Shown piece by piece: positions 7,959-16,219 of a stretch of DNA of 64,000 nt. The DNA lies in the NCBI GenBank assembly GCA_964498605.1, contig CAZCHK010000001.1:62001-126000 (forward strand). Reading direction: 5' to 3'. Origin of the DNA: JBGQAS01 sp964498605 (GTDB taxonomy: Bacteria > Chloroflexota > Anaerolineae > Anaerolineales > Anaerolineaceae). A program made the translations under genes and the position numbers. The first letter of the stretch is position 1. Each line of letters begins with the position of its first letter. The notes beneath the pieces were generated by a model. That model saw only the letters and a program-made list of their open reading frames with translations, was not told the origin of the DNA and ran no database searches.

Positions 7959-9199
7959 GAATTCACCTCTTCCTTATTCCCTTTTTGTGCTGATTGGACG
8001 GGAAGTTGGACACTGAAGGTAGTGCCGGAACCAACCACGGATTGTAAGGAGATTTTCCCCTGGTGTGATTCGATCAACTGTTTGCAGATAAATAAACCCA
8101 GACCAGTACCATGTTTGCTGAAAGATTGTTCTGGTACTCGAAAGAAGCGTTTGAAAATAAACGGGAGGTACTTTTGCGGAATCCCAGGGCCAAAATCACG
8201 AACATGAACAAGGAGGTTTTCTTCATCCGCGCCTATTTCCACAACGATTTTTGAGCCTGGCGCATATTTCTGGGCGTTTCCAAGCAAGTTCTCAAACACC
8301 TGGGTTAACCTTTTCGCATCACCTGAGATGACAGGTACTTCTTTTGCATACTTAAATTCGGTTTCAATGGACGGATTATGCAGTTTGAACCTTTCGAGTA
8401 CATTTTTCAGCAAGGCATCCATTCTCACCGGGCGGAGTTCTAAAGTCAGTTGTCCTGATTGTAGCCGCGCAGAATCCAGGAGGTTCTCAATCAGGTCTTC
8501 CAACTGATCGGTTTCCTGATCAATTATTTGCAGAAATTCTTTTTGTGACTTCTCATCCCAATGGGTGTCTTGTCTTAAAAGTGTTGTGGTATATCCTTTA
8601 ATGAATCCCAGTGGATTTCGCAGTTCATGAGAAATTGTGTTAATAAAGTTTTCTTGAAGTTGTACTTGTTTTTGTTCAGCTTCTAACTTTCTCAGCTGAC
8701 GAGTGATGAGGTCCCTTTCCAGGAGCCACTGCACAAGATTACTGACGAAACCCGCAAATCTGATATCTTCTTCATTAAAGTGGGGACCTCCGTAGCGTAT
8801 CAGCGACACTACTCCCAATGATCGATTAGAGCTGATTAATGGAAAAACCAGGATATGGGCACGTTTCAAGCGATCATTTTCGACATCATTATCCGGTATC
8901 TGATAAAGGTATCGTTTTTGTTTCAGTACCTGCGAGGCCAATTGCTCACCCCAGGAAATGTCTGCTCCAGCCGATCTGCCCCGGCCGGTGGATCGCGCAT
9001 AGGCAACCTCGAGGTTTCGTTCGTCGGTCAGCTGACGGAAAACGACAAAATTATCAAAAATATAAACCGGCCGGATTAATTCGATCAGGTGGTTAAGGGC
9101 GTTGCGTAGATTAGTTTGTCGCGCGGTGACCTCAACCGCATCCAGTATCAAACTGCATTCGATCGATGAGAATAAAGCTGATTCCTTATGGTTTTGCAT
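7955..9199 (-). CDS. GAF-domain sensor histidine kinase
   Basis: A 414-residue soluble kinase without membrane segments. Residues ~15-170 form a GAF-like sensor domain; a short coiled linker follows; the HisKA domain has the phospho-acceptor His in INTISHELRNPLGFIKGY (about residue 195), and the HATPase domain shows the N box (ENLLGNAQKYAPG), G1 (VRDFGPGIP) and G2 (GTGLGLFICKQLIE). It sits between a second kinase gene (14-base overlap) and the response regulator gene (4-base overlap). The GAF ligand is not evident. Confidence 0.9.
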   Translation of the reverse strand: MQNHKESALFSSIECSLILDAVEVTARQTNLRNALNHLIELIRPVYIFDNFVVFRQLTDERNLEVAYARSTGRGRSAGADISWGEQLASQVLKQKRYLYQIPDNDVENDRLKRAHILVFPLISSNRSLGVVSLIRYGGPHFNEEDIRFAGFVSNLVQWLLERDLITRQLRKLEAEQKQVQLQENFINTISHELRNPLGFIKGYTTTLLRQDTHWDEKSQKEFLQIIDQETDQLEDLIENLLDSARLQSGQLTLELRPVRMDALLKNVLERFKLHNPSIETEFKYAKEVPVISGDAKRLTQVFENLLGNAQKYAPGSKIVVEIGADEENLLVHVRDFGPGIPQKYLPFIFKRFFRVPEQSFSKHGTGLGLFICKQLIESHQGKISLQSVVGSGTTFSVQLPVQSAQKGNKEEVNS

Positions 9200-10211
9200 C
9201 GAGTTTTCTTGGTAGTTCTATTGAAAATTGTGATCCTTGATTTGGCATTGATTTAACTTCTATTCTTCCATTGTGAGCTTTGATGATTTCCTGCACTAAT
9301 GCTAAACCCAAACCTGTACCTGAAAATTTCCGCGATGCAGACCCGTCCACTTGATAAAAGGGTTCGAAGACCAAATCGATTTTCTCTGGGGAAATACCAA
9401 TTCCCGAATCAGTTATCGTAAGGGTGATATATTCGGTTGATTCATTCAACTTAATCAAAACCTTTCCACCAGCAGGGGTAAACTTAACGCTGTTGTTAAG
9501 CAGTTCGATCAGCGCCCAGGAAAACTTTTTGGGATCAACTTGCGCTTTTATTTCATTTTCAGGTAAGAAACTGGTTAATTCCACTGAGTGCAAATTGAAA
9601 CGAGATCGCTGCTGGTCAATCACTTTCTCCACGATTTCATTTAGGACGATCACGCTGCAATCCAAAGGGACTTTACCCTGATCGACCATACTGAAAAGGA
9701 TCAAATTGTCGATCAGGTTTTCCAGCTTATCGGATGATGCCAGCATGACTTTAATTGCATTCCTTTGCTCTGAGGTCAATTGCCCCATCTGGTTTTCGTT
9801 AAAAAGTGCCAGGTACCCTTTGATGTGCGTTAGTGGTGTACGCAACTCATGGGAGATATTCGCAATGAAATTTGATTTTTGCTTGCTGAGCTCGGATACT
9901 TTTTGATACGCCCGTTCAAGTTCTCCGGTTCTTTGATGAACTTTTTGTTCAAGGTCTTTGTTGGCTTCCTCAAGCGCGCTGCGAAGATTCATCACTTGTT
10001 CAGTGATCACATGGTCCAGCTGCTCTTTGGAGATGGCACCCATCTGAATCAGGACTTGACCCAGAAGTGGGTTATCTCCTTTGGTACGGGCGATCTGTTG
10101 GATCGAGAGCGCTTTTTCCAGGTCCAGATCTGAAATGAGACCACGAGACACCAGAAAATCCCCAATCCGCGGGATCAATACTTCAGGTGACAACTTTTTC
10201 AGATTGGTCAT
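9186..10211 (-). CDS. Cytosolic histidine kinase with N-terminal MshEN-like domain
   Basis: A 341-residue kinase. Residues 15-38 and 49-72 are two copies of a 24-residue pattern (R/L-I/L-G-x-x-L-V/I-x-x-G-L/A-I-x5-L ... Q) that matches the cyclic-di-GMP-binding motif of MshEN domains, otherwise found at the N-terminus of type II secretion/pilus ATPases. A coiled segment (about 76-105) leads to HisKA (ANISHELRTPLTHIKGYL) and HATPase (N box LIELLNNSVKFTPAG; TDSGIGISP; GTGLGLALVQEIIK). No membrane segment is present. It overlaps the GAF kinase gene by 14 bases. Cyclic-di-GMP sensing is an inference from the motif. Confidence 0.87.
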   Translation of the reverse strand: MTNLKKLSPEVLIPRIGDFLVSRGLISDLDLEKALSIQQIARTKGDNPLLGQVLIQMGAISKEQLDHVITEQVMNLRSALEEANKDLEQKVHQRTGELERAYQKVSELSKQKSNFIANISHELRTPLTHIKGYLALFNENQMGQLTSEQRNAIKVMLASSDKLENLIDNLILFSMVDQGKVPLDCSVIVLNEIVEKVIDQQRSRFNLHSVELTSFLPENEIKAQVDPKKFSWALIELLNNSVKFTPAGGKVLIKLNESTEYITLTITDSGIGISPEKIDLVFEPFYQVDGSASRKFSGTGLGLALVQEIIKAHNGRIEVKSMPNQGSQFSIELPRKLDAKP

Positions 10212-10213
10212 TA

Positions 10214-11788
10214 TTATCTCTCGTATACTTTTTCTCCAGCAATGAAAACCTCATCAGCATAAATATTATAGAGGTCGATTGGATCAATTGCAAATGGGTC
10301 GACGGGCAGGATGATAAAATCTGCCAGATAGCCTTCTTTTAAAACACCCAGTTCTTTTTGGTGACCAGTGACAACATGGGGATTTCTGCAAAAACATTCG
10401 AGCGCTTGCTGTATACTGATTGCCTGTTTGATATGGAATGGTTCCAAGTCGCGTGGAGATCTTCGGCAGACTGCAGATGCTAGACCGGCAAACGGGTTGG
10501 GATTTTCGACTGGCGCATCTGAACCCAGAATAGCCAAAATACCTCGATTTAGGATTGTTCCTAAAGGATACGCATTGACTGTTCGCTCTCCCCAGTATTT
10601 CATCGCCATTTCCCGGTCTGAAGGGGCATGAATTGGTTGCACCGAAGCGATGAGCTGCAGGTCTCGAAACGTATCAAGGTCTTCCGGTAAGGCCATCTGC
10701 ACATGCTCAACGCGGTGTTTGTGGGGCAGGTTGTATGAATCGGGTAAAAGGCGGAACAGATCACTGTAACTTTTCATAACAATATTCAAAGCCCGATCCC
10801 CGATCGCGTGAACAGCCAGGGAGAACCCCTGTTTGACAGCGTTAACTCCGATTTCGAGCAGCTCTTGATTGTCTTTGATCAACACACCAAAGTTTTCAGG
10901 TTCTTCATTGTAGGCTTCAAGGATAGCCGCAGTTCTGGTCCCGAGCGCGCCATCAGCGAATAGTTTTAATGGTCCAATTTCAAAACGGTACTCGCCTGAA
11001 CCTGTTTTAAGGTTCTCCCGAGCTGCTTGATTCATGAATTCCAATGGGATGCTTTTAATCACACGCAACTTGAGCTTCCCCGATCCATTCAGGTGTTGAT
11101 ATGCTCGGAGGCAGTTTTCGCGATCAAAATCATGGACGCAGGTGATACCATACGCCAGTAACCTGCGTTGACCCTCAAGCAATGTGGTTATTACTTCCTC
11201 GCTGGAAGGGGGAGGGATATGCATTTCCAGCCTGGGTATGGCATTATCGAAGAGAATCCCAGTGGGTTGACCGTGTTCGTCTCGCTGGATGATTCCCCCT
11301 TCAGGATTGGTTGTTAAGTTGAGAATCCCTGCCAACTTCAAGGCGGAGGTATTTGCCCAAGATGCGTGCAGGGACTTTGAAGTGAGGTAAATCGGATGGA
11401 CCGTACTGATCAGGTCGAGGTCGTTTCGGGTCCCATATCCTTCCTGCCAGAAGTTTTGATTCCAGCCATGTCCGATGATCCATTGTCCCTCTTTGGTTGA
11501 ACGCACGCGCTCGGCGACACGTTCTAGGCATTCACCTTTTGTGTCTGTCTCACAATCGATCCGGGTCAGGCTTTGGGCATATTGCAGTGTGTGGATATGG
11601 GAGTCAGTGAAGCCTGGGATGATCGATCGACCTCCCAGATCAATTTTTTTACAATCTCCAGGTACTTGTTCAAGAAGTGTCCCGGCATCCCCCACTGCGG
11701 CTATCCTGTCACCATCGATAATCATGGCGGATGCATTAGGATGAAATTTATTCAGAGAGATGATGTTCGAATTGTAGAAAATGATCAT
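10214..11788 (-). CDS. Amidohydrolase family protein (YtcJ-like)
   Basis: A 524-residue metal-dependent amidohydrolase of the YtcJ/NfdA (amidohydrolase_3) group. Metal motif GFTDSHIHTLQYA lies near residue 60, a lysine/His region (LAVHAIGDRALN) in the middle, the HRVEHVQMA histidine motif and the final ILGSDAPVENPNPFAG aspartate motif. Family members hydrolyse N-acyl or formyl bonds; the substrate here is unknown. It is sandwiched between parB (6 bases) and the MshEN kinase gene (2-base gap), so it is part of the same transcript. Confidence 0.82.
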   Translation of the reverse strand: MIIFYNSNIISLNKFHPNASAMIIDGDRIAAVGDAGTLLEQVPGDCKKIDLGGRSIIPGFTDSHIHTLQYAQSLTRIDCETDTKGECLERVAERVRSTKEGQWIIGHGWNQNFWQEGYGTRNDLDLISTVHPIYLTSKSLHASWANTSALKLAGILNLTTNPEGGIIQRDEHGQPTGILFDNAIPRLEMHIPPPSSEEVITTLLEGQRRLLAYGITCVHDFDRENCLRAYQHLNGSGKLKLRVIKSIPLEFMNQAARENLKTGSGEYRFEIGPLKLFADGALGTRTAAILEAYNEEPENFGVLIKDNQELLEIGVNAVKQGFSLAVHAIGDRALNIVMKSYSDLFRLLPDSYNLPHKHRVEHVQMALPEDLDTFRDLQLIASVQPIHAPSDREMAMKYWGERTVNAYPLGTILNRGILAILGSDAPVENPNPFAGLASAVCRRSPRDLEPFHIKQAISIQQALECFCRNPHVVTGHQKELGVLKEGYLADFIILPVDPFAIDPIDLYNIYADEVFIAGEKVYER

Positions 11789-11793
11789 GCTGG

Positions 11794-12645
11794 TTAATTG
11801 CTGATCTTCTCTATGATGTTCTCCAATTCCTCATCTGAAAAGTAAAAGATTGTGATGCTCCCCCCTCTGCTTCCCTGGCGCATCGTGACCTTTGTGCCAA
11901 GGATTGAGCGCAGTCGCTCTTCGATTGTTTTGATCTCAACAGAGACTGAGGCTTTGGGATTGGGATTCCTGCGGATTCCCGTCAGCTTACGAGCTATTTC
12001 TTCTGCCTGGCGAACTGAGAGCTGATGGTTGACTATAGTCTGAAGCGCAGCATTTTGTGATTGAAAATTTGTCAAGCTGAGTAACGCCCTTGCATGTCCT
12101 TCACTAATTTTACCTTCCAAAAGAGCGGCTTTTGCTAAGTCCGATAATTTGAGCAAGCGCAGGGTGTTGGTTATGGATACTCGGCTTTTTCCAACTTTTT
12201 TTGAAATATCATCGTGAGATAAATGAAAATCATCGAGTAGCTGTTGATAAGCTTCCGCAGCATCCAAGGGATTGAGGTCGCTGCGCTGTATATTCTCGAT
12301 GAGTGCTAACTCCAGGCGCTCTTGATCATCTGCTTGACGGATAATCACCGGCACCATGTCCAGCCCTGCCATCTGGGCTGCTCTCAGTCTTCGCTCACCG
12401 GCTATCAGCACGTAAGTTTCATCCTGGAGATCGAATGTTACGATCAATGGCTGAAGCAGTCCATGCTCGCGGATGGAATCTGCCAACTCGGATAGCGCTT
12501 CAGGATCCATGTGTGAACGTGGCTGGCGTGGGTTCGGCAAGATCTTGGAAATGTTTACCAGCATACCTGCGTCATTGGTTGTTCCATTCTCGCTTCCCGG
12601 GATCAACGAATCAAGACCGCGACCCAAACCTGCTTTTCTTGCCAT
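11794..12645 (-). CDS. parB: Chromosome partitioning protein ParB (Spo0J)
   Basis: A 283-residue centromere-binding CTPase. The N-terminal domain has the ParB signature PNPRQPRSHMDPEALSELAD and the CTP-binding GERRLRAAQMAG and ENIQRSDLNPLDAAEAY motifs; the middle HTH is at GKSRVSITNTLRLLKL; the C-terminal dimer domain is short. Start at ATG 12645 follows a GAGGAG site. It lies 14 bases after parA. I saw no perfect parS palindrome (TGTTTCACGTGAAACA) in the window. Confidence 0.95.
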   Translation of the reverse strand: MARKAGLGRGLDSLIPGSENGTTNDAGMLVNISKILPNPRQPRSHMDPEALSELADSIREHGLLQPLIVTFDLQDETYVLIAGERRLRAAQMAGLDMVPVIIRQADDQERLELALIENIQRSDLNPLDAAEAYQQLLDDFHLSHDDISKKVGKSRVSITNTLRLLKLSDLAKAALLEGKISEGHARALLSLTNFQSQNAALQTIVNHQLSVRQAEEIARKLTGIRRNPNPKASVSVEIKTIEERLRSILGTKVTMRQGSRGGSITIFYFSDEELENIIEKISN

Positions 12646-12659
12646 GGCTGCTCCTCCTA

Positions 12660-13445
12660 CTAAATACTTGGGATATGGATCCCGTCTTGATCCAATATTT
12701 CTCTAGTCAGTTCCATATATGCCTGCGATCCGATTGACTCAGGCGCAAATACTGATATTGGCAGCCCATGTGATGGCGCTTCAGCCAACCTGACACTGCG
12801 AGGAATGATCGTTTTGAAAACTTGTTTGGGGAAGTACTTATGGACTTCTTCGACCACATCACGTCCAAGCTGAGTTCTTCCCATAAACATGGTAAGCAGA
12901 ATACCGCGGATGGACAATTCTGGAAAAAGTGAAGAGCGGACCTTGTTAATCGTTTGCGTTAGTTGTCCTAACCCTTCGAGTGCGAGGTATTCACACTGCA
13001 CGGGAATGATAATCCCATTTTGAGCCGCGGTCATTCCATTGACAGTTAAAAGACTGAGTGAAGGTGGGCAATCGATCAGGATGTAATCATAACGGTCATG
13101 AAGAACAGACAGCGCATCCTTGAGCCGTTTTTCCCGGTTGGGTAATTCGATCAATTCAACCTCTGCGCCGGCCAGGGCAGGAGATGAAGGCAGCAGCGAA
13201 ATTCTAAGGCGTGGATTATGAAGAATCTGAGGAGCGATTGGGGCAGCTCCGATCAGGACTTCGTACGTTCCCACTTTGACCATTTTCTTATCGATACCCA
13301 GGCAGGATGTCGCGTTGGCTTGCGGATCGAGGTCAACCAGCAAAACCCTCTGCCCAAAGTAAGCCAGGAAAGCCCCTATGTTGATGGCGGAGGTGGTTTT
13401 CCCAACACCGCCTTTTTGATTAGCAAATGTGTAGATACTTTTCAT
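12660..13445 (-). CDS. parA: Chromosome partitioning ATPase ParA (Soj)
   Basis: A 261-residue deviant-Walker ATPase. KGGVGKTT (residues 11-18) is the Walker A motif with the signature lysine; LLVDLDPQANAT is the A' motif; YILIDCPPSLS is Walker B. Length and motifs match chromosomal Soj proteins rather than plasmid ParA with an N-terminal HTH. It works with ParB to segregate the origin region. It lies 4 bases downstream of the PfkB gene and 14 bases upstream of parB. Confidence 0.95.
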   Translation of the reverse strand: MKSIYTFANQKGGVGKTTSAINIGAFLAYFGQRVLLVDLDPQANATSCLGIDKKMVKVGTYEVLIGAAPIAPQILHNPRLRISLLPSSPALAGAEVELIELPNREKRLKDALSVLHDRYDYILIDCPPSLSLLTVNGMTAAQNGIIIPVQCEYLALEGLGQLTQTINKVRSSLFPELSIRGILLTMFMGRTQLGRDVVEEVHKYFPKQVFKTIIPRSVRLAEAPSHGLPISVFAPESIGSQAYMELTREILDQDGIHIPSI

Positions 13446-13449
13446 GCAG

Positions 13450-14322
13450 TTACCATTTCTTTACGATTTGAACTTCTGCAATTTTGATCTCATCCTTCTT
13501 TGGGACTCCCAACAGGCCGACCCTGTTGACAGAATGAGACGCCAGTATGGTCGCAAAGCGGGCAGCTTCCCAAACGTCCTTTGTTTGATCAAAGCGAATG
13601 AAGAATGCAGCGGCAAAAATATCCCCTGCGCCGGTGGGGTCCTTTTCCTGATGTCGATGTGCTTTCACATACCGTAGATCGCCGTTCCAGTACACCCTGG
13701 ATCCCAGAGGACCTTCGGTAACAACAAGTATCGGGGTTATCGAAGCAAGTTTGTCGATTGTTTTCTCGTTCCCTTTGACATCTTCAATGCTCAATACAGC
13801 TGCTGAGGATTTTCGAATTAAATCCTGATCGAAAATCCATTCACCAGTGGATACCCGACCTTTTTTATCCCATGAACGCATCCAGCCTTGCGGGGTGAGC
13901 CCAATCAGTGAATTTGGAAAGGCATCAATTATTTGGGGAGCAACCTCATTGGCGACCGGTCCTAGATGAACAATAGGTGTGTTCAACCACTCAGCAGGAA
14001 TTGAGTTCGGATAGAGGTCACATGCCCTGTTGTGCAGCGTTTGCAGGCGTCCTCCGTCAGTTTGAATGTTCTCAAAGGTTGTGGAAAAACGGCTTGGCAG
14101 TAAAGCGATGTCCATGTCTGCCAGTTGAGTCAGATCAAGATCATGCGCAGCAGAAGTCACAATACCTACTTTTTTGCCCAGGCTTTGAGCAGTCAAAGAA
14201 GCATACGATGCAGTACCACCCAGATGGTAATGATCTGGATGTAGATCTTTTGTGATGTGTCCGATAACCAGGTAATCAACTTGCCCGTATTGTTTGGTAA
14301 GGGATAAGTTTACGGAACTCAC
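13450..14322 (-). CDS. PfkB-family carbohydrate kinase
   Basis: A 290-residue ribokinase/PfkB-fold protein. The N-terminal LGGTASYASLTAQSLG matches the first family signature, and DPTGAGDIFAAAFF near residue 235 is the second, with the catalytic Asp and anion hole. It is at the short end of the family. Substrate is not evident; nucleosides and sugars are both possible. It overlaps the zinc-ribbon gene by 4 bases and precedes parA by 4 bases. Confidence 0.82.
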   Translation of the reverse strand: MSSVNLSLTKQYGQVDYLVIGHITKDLHPDHYHLGGTASYASLTAQSLGKKVGIVTSAAHDLDLTQLADMDIALLPSRFSTTFENIQTDGGRLQTLHNRACDLYPNSIPAEWLNTPIVHLGPVANEVAPQIIDAFPNSLIGLTPQGWMRSWDKKGRVSTGEWIFDQDLIRKSSAAVLSIEDVKGNEKTIDKLASITPILVVTEGPLGSRVYWNGDLRYVKAHRHQEKDPTGAGDIFAAAFFIRFDQTKDVWEAARFATILASHSVNRVGLLGVPKKDEIKIAEVQIVKKW

Positions 14323-14843
14323 GCAGGATTTTCCTCATCTACTGAAATTTCATGAGTATTAAGCTCTTGCATAGCTTCTTCCATGCTGATTTTTTCTTTG
14401 CGGGTCCCAGGCGCAGAAGTGGCACAATAGGGGCATAAATTCCAGGTGAGGTCAAGCATCCGTTTGCAGTGATGACATGGTTTTTTTAACCGGGTATGAC
14501 AATTTGCACAAACGATCCAATCTTTATCTACTTTTCTGCCGCAGCCTGGGCATACTGGATCATCTTCAATGCTTTGCAGCAGGGCTTCTTCTTCCAGCGT
14601 GTGTTGGTATTCTTCTTCAATAGTCCTAACCGGACGGAGCAGGGTGTAAATTAAAACGCCTGGCAAAAAAAGCACACCCACCACAAGGACTGCCAGGATG
14701 CGTGCCAGACGATCGCGAGACCGAGATTTGATATCACGCCACGTCCAGATGATCAGTCCAATCCACAGCGCTACCATGAAGGCGGCTCCAAATCCTGTGG
14801 CAATATACAATAAAGTGGACAGCGCAGATGGATTTATATTCAT
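14319..14843 (-). CDS. Membrane protein with C-terminal double zinc ribbon
   Basis: A 174-residue protein with two N-terminal membrane segments (about residues 8-31 and 42-62) and a cytosolic tail with four CxxC knuckles (CPGC, CANC, CHHC, CPYC) that form a double zinc ribbon. The function is unknown; such proteins are common and poorly characterised. It is the first gene of the run that includes parA and parB, with a TATAAT box 18 bases before the ATG and GGGAGCA as ribosome site. Confidence 0.75.
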   Translation of the reverse strand: MNINPSALSTLLYIATGFGAAFMVALWIGLIIWTWRDIKSRSRDRLARILAVLVVGVLFLPGVLIYTLLRPVRTIEEEYQHTLEEEALLQSIEDDPVCPGCGRKVDKDWIVCANCHTRLKKPCHHCKRMLDLTWNLCPYCATSAPGTRKEKISMEEAMQELNTHEISVDEENPA

Positions 14844-14860
14844 TTCTTGCTCCCTGGAAA

Positions 14861-14866
14861 ATTATA
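14861..14866 (-). promoter_or_regulatory. -10 box (TATAAT) of the zinc ribbon-parAB operon
   Basis: TATAAT on the minus strand just upstream of the zinc-ribbon gene; this would start the eight-gene run down to the response regulator. The -35 region is poor (TAAAGC 17 bases upstream). Confidence 0.5.
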
Positions 14867-15620
14867 GCATGGAAGGAGTGCAAGCTTTAGGTTGGAACTT
14901 TCAGCATGTCGAAAAGCATTTGTCTGAAAAGGTGTTTGTGGAATTTCCTCAACTTGTGGAAGAATTCCGGGACAATAACTGGATCAGGACCAAAGCACCT
15001 CTCGAAAAATTGAGCAAGGTTGATAGGAATAATACAGCATTACGTAATTTCTTATGTGCTCGTATTGTCAGAACAAACACGCTAGGACTTGAGGAATAGG
15101 TGACCAATATCTGGTGAAACTTGGGTGACTTGGAAGGGATGGAAAACTTTCGACTGAATAACAAAAAGGTTAGGGCAGGATCAAAGCGGAATAATTAACA
15201 GCAAATACTCAGTTGCGCAACACGCGTTGAGAAGACCAGCAGTCAATATTCTTGCAGGTAACCCATTCTCATGGCCCAAGAGACATAAAAGGGGCATGCA
15301 TGGTCAGATTGAATTCAATGATTAGTCATGGCACTCTTGATAAAAAAACTCGGGACAAAAAAAGACTCTCCGCTGACGTGAACGATGTTTGCAATGCGTA
15401 TAGCCTGGAATCCGATAACAGCATTTTCCAAGGCGAGGTTTTCAAAATATCTACCATTCAGCATGGTGACGAATGTGATTTGAAATCCGCGTAAATTTTC
15501 AGGAGTGTTTGACGAAGTATGCCAATGAGTGGGTCTTGCGAATATCAAAGAACATTGACTCACGCCGGGAAACCTACCCGGATCAATTTCAACGATAAAT
15601 TGGGTACAAATTCGTTTGCG
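14867..15620. other. Gene-poor interval of about 750 bp
   Basis: No gene here can be supported. The best open frame on the plus strand is 14869-15099 (76 codons, MEGVQALGWNFQ start), which I do not recognise and which has a poor ribosome site; another is 15315-15563 on the minus strand. Neither shows a family motif. The stretch may be eroded coding sequence or unique intergenic DNA. No inverted-repeat ends, direct repeats or transposase remnant are visible. Confidence 0.5.
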
Positions 15621-15650
15621 TTGACAAAATAGGCTAACGTAAAGTAAAAT
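15621..15650 (+). promoter_or_regulatory. tRNA promoter (TTGACA-18-TAAAAT)
   Basis: A perfect TTGACA at 15621-15626 and TAAAAT at 15645-15650, with an 18-bp spacer. The predicted start lies 6-8 bases before the mature tRNA 5' end. Confidence 0.8.
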
Positions 15651-15663
15651 TGCGCACGCAACA

Positions 15664-15735
15664 GGCGAGGTAGCTCAATGGTGGAGCAGTGGACTCATAA
15701 GCCATTGGATGTGGGTTCAAATCCCACCCTCGCCA
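15664..15735 (+). tRNA. tRNA with CAT anticodon (elongator Met or Ile2)
   Basis: A 72-base cloverleaf: acceptor arm GGCGAGG pairs with CCTCGCC, D stem GCTC/GAGC, anticodon loop CTCATAA (anticodon CAT), T arm GTGGG-TTCAAAT-CCCAC, discriminator A. G1-C72 pairs, so it is not an initiator tRNA. The CCA end is not encoded. The anticodon stem (GTGGA/GCCAT) has a mismatch next to the loop. CAT can be elongator Met or the lysidine-modified Ile tRNA; the sequence alone does not settle it. A T-run follows the 3' end. Confidence 0.92.
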
Positions 15736-15819
15736 CTTTTTATTAAATTACATCGGATCTTTTTTTGCTGCAATTCATAGCGAAAACGATTTGTTGATAC
15801 CTTCCAGCTCTCATTGTGG

Positions 15820-15849
15820 TAAAATGCATATATGCGAATATACGCATAT
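15820..15849 (+). promoter_or_regulatory. Promoter -10 and palindromic operator of arsR
   Basis: A TAAAAT -10 box (15820-15825) is followed by the inverted repeat ATATGCG-N6-CGCATAT (15830-15849), which ends 10 bases before the arsR start codon. Position and symmetry fit autoregulation by the ArsR-family protein next to it. No convincing -35 hexamer is visible at 17 bp. Confidence 0.65.
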
Positions 15850-15859
15850 GGAGATATTG

Positions 15860-16207
15860 ATGAATCGACATACACTTGAACAGGAAATCCAGTTACTTCA
15901 CGAAAGAGTATGTTACGCGCTTGGTGACCCAACACGCATCCTAATGCTTTATTTGTTGAATGAAGGCGAAAGATGTGTCAGTGATTTGACCCGGATAACA
16001 GGATTGCCTCAGTCAACCGTCTCGCGTCATCTACGTGTTTTACGTGAGCGGGGCTTGGTGAAAACCAGGCGACAGGGTGCGTCCATCCTGTACAGCTTAA
16101 TGGATGCACGCATTATTGAAGCATTGGATATCCTAAGGCAGGTTCTGGTAAGGCAGTTGGAAGATCATGCCGATCTGGCAGCGCTTCTAAGAGATCAGGA
16201 TAATTAA
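15860..16207 (+). CDS. ArsR/SmtB-family transcriptional regulator
   Basis: A 115-residue winged-helix repressor. The HTH is clear (VSDLTRITGLPQSTVSRHLR), followed by the wing (GLVKTRRQGASILYSL). It has only two cysteines, at 18 and 39, and no obvious CxC metal site in helix 3; that leaves metal, persulfide or other thiol sensing open. ATG 15860 follows GGAGAT at good spacing; an in-frame ATG at 15848 overlaps the palindrome. It lies 12 bases before a thiol/sulfur-handling fusion enzyme, which it most likely controls. Confidence 0.88.
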   Translation: MNRHTLEQEIQLLHERVCYALGDPTRILMLYLLNEGERCVSDLTRITGLPQSTVSRHLRVLRERGLVKTRRQGASILYSLMDARIIEALDILRQVLVRQLEDHADLAALLRDQDN

Positions 16208-16219
16208 CAGGAGAATGGT

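Noticed and set aside
14869..15099. Plus-strand 76-codon open frame after the zinc-ribbon promoter
   Set aside because: No family recognised and weak start; mentioned in the interval entry but not called as a gene.
15315..15563. Minus-strand 82-codon open frame in the gene-poor interval
   Set aside because: No recognisable motif, no ribosome site, and overlaps another unsupported frame on the other strand.
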